Origin: Desarmillaria ectypa
Lineage: Eukaryota; Basidiomycota; Agaricomycetes; Agaricales; Physalacriaceae
Assembly (NCBI GenBank): GCA_030407005.1
Contig: JAUDYN010000004.1
Coordinates: forward strand, 3,162,001-3,226,000
Length of the DNA: 64,000 nt
Reading direction: 5' to 3'
Shown: piece by piece, positions 61,269-64,000 of the stretch
Layout: the number at the start of each line of letters is the position of its first letter
Numbering within the stretch: position 1 is the first letter of the stretch
Translations under genes and position numbers: made by a program
The notes under the pieces: generated by a model
The model's database searches: none
The model's input: only the letters and a program-made list of their open reading frames with translations
Told to the model about the DNA's origin: nothing

Positions 61269-62430
61269 TCATCTTTTCGCACCCTGCTTGCGCTTCGCGC
61301 TCCCGCCGGACGATTCTCTACCGAGAGCAATACCTCCTCGGCCTTTGCTCGCGAACCTCACAGCCTTCCGAACATTGACGACACCGTCTCCAGATGACGA
61401 GGCCACCCTCGTCTTCCTGGCATCGCTCTCCATTTTGGATAGTAAGGCCAGGGATGTATTCTTTTCGTGTTCAATAGGTTGCTCATTGGCATCGAACTAA
61501 CGCCTCTACGTTAGATAGACGATGGCAAGGATTAAGCAATTACTGACCTTCCGTTTCACACCACGCATCTTTTTCTCGCCCTCGAGTTTCTTATCGAAGC
61601 GACCCATACTTGCGGTGCTTATCCGTGCTGAAGAAAGTGTCTTGACTATCTCTTTCTTCCGTTGTTCGCGAGGATTTGTATCTGCTACTGAGGGCGAATG
61701 GGCTTGTGCACGAGCATAGTTTCCCTGTCGTTGTTTTTCATTTTTGGCCACTCTTGCTTTGCGTTCCTCACGAGCTACTTTCCGGGGGTCGTGATCCACA
61801 TCTGCGAAAGGTTTTCAAAAAACGCCAGTACAAAGAGGAAAACTGTGCGGACCAGCATTGAGAGGTACCTCCGTAATCCATTGCTCTTCAAGCTGCTTAT
61901 TCTTCCCATCCCTCCCCCACCTGTTGACCCACTCTTGTCTATCCTCGTCCCACTCTTTCTTGTCCTTTCTCTTCTTCTGAATACCCTTCGCTGCGGCAAA
62001 TTGCTCCCATTTGGTGGGTGGTTTAGGCTTTGGCAAAGGCTTGGAGCGGGGTAGCTGAGTTTTTGGAGGCGGTAACTGAGCCAGAGGACCGTCGTCAGAG
62101 CTTTTTGTAGGAAGCGTGAAAAGAGACGAAAGCAGTGATTGCACGCCGTCGCGCGCGAGAGACTGCAGGTGTTCTTCAAGATTGGATCTAAGCGAATGTC
62201 AGACAGGTAAGTATTTCATAAGTCTAACCTGAACGCACTTGTAGCTGTCCCCGTCAATGGGATTCGGGTCCATTACTGTGAGGTACCCTACATCAACGTC
62301 CAGCGGCGTTTCCTTTTCGACCGTTACCGATTGACTGGGACAGAATTCTAAGACCAGAATTCACAGTAATAACTCAAATTCGAGCTTACTATTTTGCGGT
62401 ATGCGAAGCTAAGATATTCGAGACATCCAT
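61269..62430 (-). CDS. RRS1: Ribosome biogenesis protein RRS1
   Basis: Nucleolar factor that brings 5S rRNP into the pre-60S ribosome with Rpf2. The start MDVSNILASHTAKY is followed by a 77-nt intron (GTAAGC..CCAG) and QSVTVEKETPLDVDVGYLTV, MDPNPIDGDSYK. Later exons encode LARDGVQSLLSSLFTLPTKS, PPTKWEQFAAAKGIQKKRKD, EWVNRWGRDGKNKQLEEQWI and DHDPRKVAREERKARVAKNE. The C-terminus is strongly basic and ends AKRKQGAKR. All are conserved RRS1 regions. It converges on TFIIB with 189 bp between stops. Exact borders of the middle introns are approximate. Confidence 0.93.
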
Positions 62431-64000
62431 GGTGGGTTAAGTGAAAGCTGCAAAGAAAATCGGTTGTATTTGTTGATCCCGAAGGCGCCAAACAACGCCA
62501 CCGCTTGAAGTTCACGGAATCTCCTTACGTCTGCGGGGCTCTCCCCCTAGGTCCCAAAGGATTTCCCCTCTGAAAGTACGAATAGAGCGGAATATCCTAG
62601 CGCCTTCGCTGGTATATCTCTGTACGACACAACGTTACAGGGCCAGTGACTTGGGCCTGACACTGGTCTATATGTCTATCATTTTCTCTCGTATGGGACT
62701 TGAATGCTAGCATGCTCTGCAGCTGATAAGTATACAGAGTACCTGATGGTCCGTAATATGTGTGGGATGGACAAACTCTGCCTCAATATCCTGCACCCGT
62801 TCTCTATTAAACTGCAGCCTAGGTGACAGCACGACCTATCGGAAGTCAATAATATCTAAGTCTCCTTGAAATAGGCACCGGTGCCGTGTCATCGATTGCC
62901 AAGCTAGACCATCAAGTCAGAACCCTGCAGGAAATTTCTGAACAACCTACTTATTCTAGATGGCAGACCCATCTGTTGATGTAAAATCTCCACCCTTACC
63001 CCTTCTTTGCTCCCCGTATGGTCTTTTCTTCGCTGACATTTATCGACTAGGCCTCGACGCTGAGAATGCTATTGACACCTAGGTAGACTTGAGAATCTCG
63101 ACTTCATGGGGTACATAAACAACATTTGTCGGAGATATCAAGGCACGGAACAATACATTTGTCCCTGTTCTTAATGCCACTTCCAACGTCTCCGTGGGAC
63201 ATCGTCCAATGCGGCAATAACCGTGAGAAGGCCGTTTTTAAGATCCCAAATCTCAAAAAACCTACGTGCAATTCTCTGAGGTGAGTCGCCCATAATACTT
63301 CCAAATTGAGGCAGCTGGTGGTAGCGCTAACTGAAGATTTTTGGCCTTGGTTTCACCCTTACTAATATATTTATTCCTCCTTCCATTGAACATGGCTGCT
63401 AGTTGCTAGTTCTTCTTCCAGGGAATATCCTTCAGTCTCATAGTATCATACATCTTGTGATCTACCGTGTGAGCCTCTCCTTTGTCCTGCCGACCGTCGG
63501 ATTGTCGGCAGCAAATATCTTGGTGGCGCGTCCATAACATCGCCTGCCTGGCCTGAATAAATCTTGCGGAATGTTGAACGACACATAGACAGGATCCGTT
63601 GGTTGATTTCCCTTCGACGCGCATCGTCGAATGTCGGACAGAGCAAGCATCCAGACACGTATCCTCGTCTTTTTCGCGCCATTTACGGGATGCCCGAGCT
63701 GCGAGACTTGTCCCATTCTCTTGCGGGTACAAGGACCGAGGCCGACGCAATGTGTTTTTTTTTTTGCCAAAACATCCGAAGATGCTTTTCATATGATCAA
63801 GACCGAAGCATCCTCTTCAAGACATAAGGCTGAGATAGTAAGGACCTGCGATGCCCAAATCTTTCTCAGATTCCTCCGTCGGACCAAATCAATGCTCAGC
63901 CGGGAACAAGGGATCCTTATCCATCTGTGACATCATTGCTTATTCCCACTGATGATTTTAGTAGAGAAGAAACATGGAAATGCAATCTCTTTGCTTTGAT
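62431..64000. other. Right end of window, no supported gene
   Basis: About 1.6 kb. A 128-codon minus-strand frame (63406-63792) and overlapping frames show no recognisable motif and no clear splice structure. The first ~300 bp should hold the RRS1 promoter. Confidence 0.45.

Noticed and set aside
63406..63792. Minus-strand frame of 128 codons with Cys and basic residues
   Set aside because: Three overlapping frames are equally open here, and no motif or intron signal supports any of them.

Overview
This window looks like nuclear DNA of a filamentous basidiomycete, most likely an Agaricomycete. Nearly every recognisable gene is cut by several introns of about 45-65 nt with GT(A/G)NG..YAG borders. 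Genes sit on both strands without operons. The gene set is eukaryotic and fungal: prefoldin 2, complex I subunits, velvet factors, VAC14, TAF7, TFIIB, RRS1, and a tRNA-Leu with an intron. All exon joins were made by hand from splice signals, reading frame and remembered family sequences. No database search was run.

Layout. (1) 1-3076: 3' part of a large disordered protein, open at the left edge. (2) 4.6-7.5 kb: a secreted CAP/PR-1 protein and prefoldin subunit 2 on the minus strand; the latter is divergent from the complex I Fe-S subunit NDUFS8. (3) 7.9-9.1 kb: two unrecognised small genes. (4) 9.7-17 kb: an INO80F-domain protein (-), complex I NDUFA13/GRIM-19 (+), a two-HMG-box protein (+) and a GNAT acetyltransferase (-). 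(5) 17.3-21 kb: a 1206-aa PPR protein. (6) 22.6-28.6 kb: no intact gene, but an old, nested tandem duplication that includes the promoter of the next gene. (7) 28.6-32.3 kb: ArfGAP1/Gcs1-like, MCCC2 and tRNA-Leu. (8) 33.9-38.4 kb: two tandem velvet-domain genes, with a decayed 3' fragment of MCCC2 between them. This shows that the duplicated unit reached from MCCC2 through the velvet gene. (9) 38.7-50.1 kb: MLH3, a Fe(II)/2OG dioxygenase (-), and a large protein resembling the XPF-like meiotic factor SHOC1/Zip2. (10) 50.6-57.6 kb: a PF13350-type tyrosine phosphatase (-), VAC14 (-) and TAF7 (+), the last two sharing a 188-bp promoter gap. (11) 57.6-60 kb: a decayed non-LTR retroelement tail. 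(12) 60-62.4 kb: TFIIB (+) and RRS1 (-), convergent. (13) 62.4-64 kb: nothing assignable.

Themes. Mitochondrial functions recur (NDUFS8, NDUFA13, PPR, MCCC2), as do RNA polymerase II and chromatin functions (INO80F, TAF7, TFIIB, HMG box, velvet). MLH3 and a candidate SHOC1/Zip2 lie within 8 kb of each other; both would act in meiotic crossing-over. I see no CRISPR, prophage or bacterial-type system. The most unusual structures are the two segmental tandem duplications and two probable GC-AG introns.
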